The notes under the pieces were generated by a model, which worked only from the letters and a program-made list of their open reading frames with translations, made no database searches and was not told where the DNA came from. From Pelomonas sp041914785 (lineage in GTDB: Bacteria; Pseudomonadota; Gammaproteobacteria; Burkholderiales; Burkholderiaceae_C): DNA of 6,261 bases. The position numbers were made by a program, and so were the translations under genes. Below, piece after piece: positions 5,832 through 6,261 of this stretch. Position 1 is the stretch's first letter. Every line of letters begins with the position of its first letter. The DNA is taken from the NCBI GenBank assembly GCA_041914785.1, contig JAYSCT010000195.1, positions 1 to 6,261 on the forward strand, in the 5' to 3' direction.

Positions 5832-6261
5832 ATGTCCGACGCCGTCATCCAGTACACCGCCCTCGCCCTGTTCGGGCTGGCGCTGGCGCACACCTTCGCC
5901 GCCAAGCAGCTCGAGCGCCTGTCGCACCGCTTCCCGCGACACGCGGGGCTGTTCCATCTGCTCGGCGAGGTGGAGGTGGTGTTCGGCTTCTGGGCCATCG
6001 TCCTCATCCTGGCCATGGCGCTGATGCAGGGCGGCAGCCCGGCGCTGGCCTACGCGGAATCGCGCAACTACACCGAGCCACTGTTCGTCTTCGTCGTCAT
6101 GGTGGTGGCCGCGTCGCGGCCGGTGCTGCGCACCGTCATCGGGGCGGTGGACCTGCTGGCCCGCCTGCTGCCGCTGCCCACCGCGGTGGCCGGCGCGTGG
6201 CTGGGCCTGGCCGCCGTGCCGCTGCTGGGCTCGCTCATCACCGAGCCCGCGGCCATGACCA
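5832..6261 (+). CDS. Putative Na+/H+ antiporter family membrane protein, 5' part
   Basis: The frame is open from ATG 5832 to the window end (143 codons visible); the family is about 400 residues, so roughly two thirds of the gene is missing. Hydrophobic segments lie at about residues 8-24, 46-66, 84-103 and 108-135, consistent with a multi-pass inner-membrane protein. The stretches LFHLLGEVEVVFGFWA (41-55), ESRNYTEPLFVFVVMVVAASRPV (76-98) and LLGSLITEPAAMT (131-143), with acidic residues inside predicted membrane segments, match my memory of the Pfam 'putative Na+/H+ antiporter' family (formerly a DUF). The expected role is Na+ or Li+ export in exchange for protons at the inner membrane, but transport by this family is mostly predicted. 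The start has GAAAGG 5 nt upstream, and the leader can fold to hide that site. It is 134 nt from the receptor stop and appears to have its own promoter. Confidence 0.85.
   Translation, partial: MSDAVIQYTALALFGLALAHTFAAKQLERLSHRFPRHAGLFHLLGEVEVVFGFWAIVLILAMALMQGGSPALAYAESRNYTEPLFVFVVMVVAASRPVLRTVIGAVDLLARLLPLPTAVAGAWLGLAAVPLLGSLITEPAAMT

Overview
The window is very GC-rich, tightly packed DNA with every recognisable gene on the + strand. The gene order ahcY - tlyA-like - metF, the OmpW subtype and the antiporter family point to a betaproteobacterium, most likely of the order Burkholderiales (Comamonadaceae or a close relative). This placement rests on remembered gene order and protein style, not on a database search.

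Layout: (1) Positions 1-2409 hold a methyl-cycle operon: the 3' part of ahcY (S-adenosylhomocysteine hydrolase), a TlyA-type S4/FtsJ rRNA 2'-O-methyltransferase 7 nt later, and metF (5,10-methylenetetrahydrofolate reductase), whose ATG overlaps the preceding stop as ATGA. AhcY removes the S-adenosylhomocysteine produced by methyltransferases. MetF makes the methyl-folate used to turn homocysteine back into methionine. The middle gene is itself a SAM consumer. (2) 2410-2537 is a gene-free leader with a possible weak terminator, a 12-bp direct repeat and an imperfect inverted repeat. (3) 2538-3155 encodes an OmpW-family outer-membrane beta-barrel. (4) 3156-3375 is an intergenic region with a GC-rich, multi-hairpin, repeat-like stretch, followed by a perfect 13+13-bp dyad just before the next gene. 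(5) 3376-5697 encodes a TonB-dependent outer-membrane receptor with a Pro/Ala-rich N-terminal linker; its ligand is unknown. (6) 5698-5831 is a structured leader with a possible -10 element, three hairpins, a possible pseudoknot and two mutually exclusive folds around the ribosome binding site. (7) 5832 to the window end is the start of a membrane protein that looks like the 'putative Na+/H+ antiporter' family.

The most interesting element is the leader at about 5734-5831. It looks like a translation-controlling riboswitch upstream of a cation/proton antiporter, and the nhaA-I (Li+/Na+ responsive) class is the leading candidate. The second is the perfect dyad in front of the TonB-dependent receptor, which looks like an operator for an unidentified regulator. 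The rest is ordinary core-genome content.
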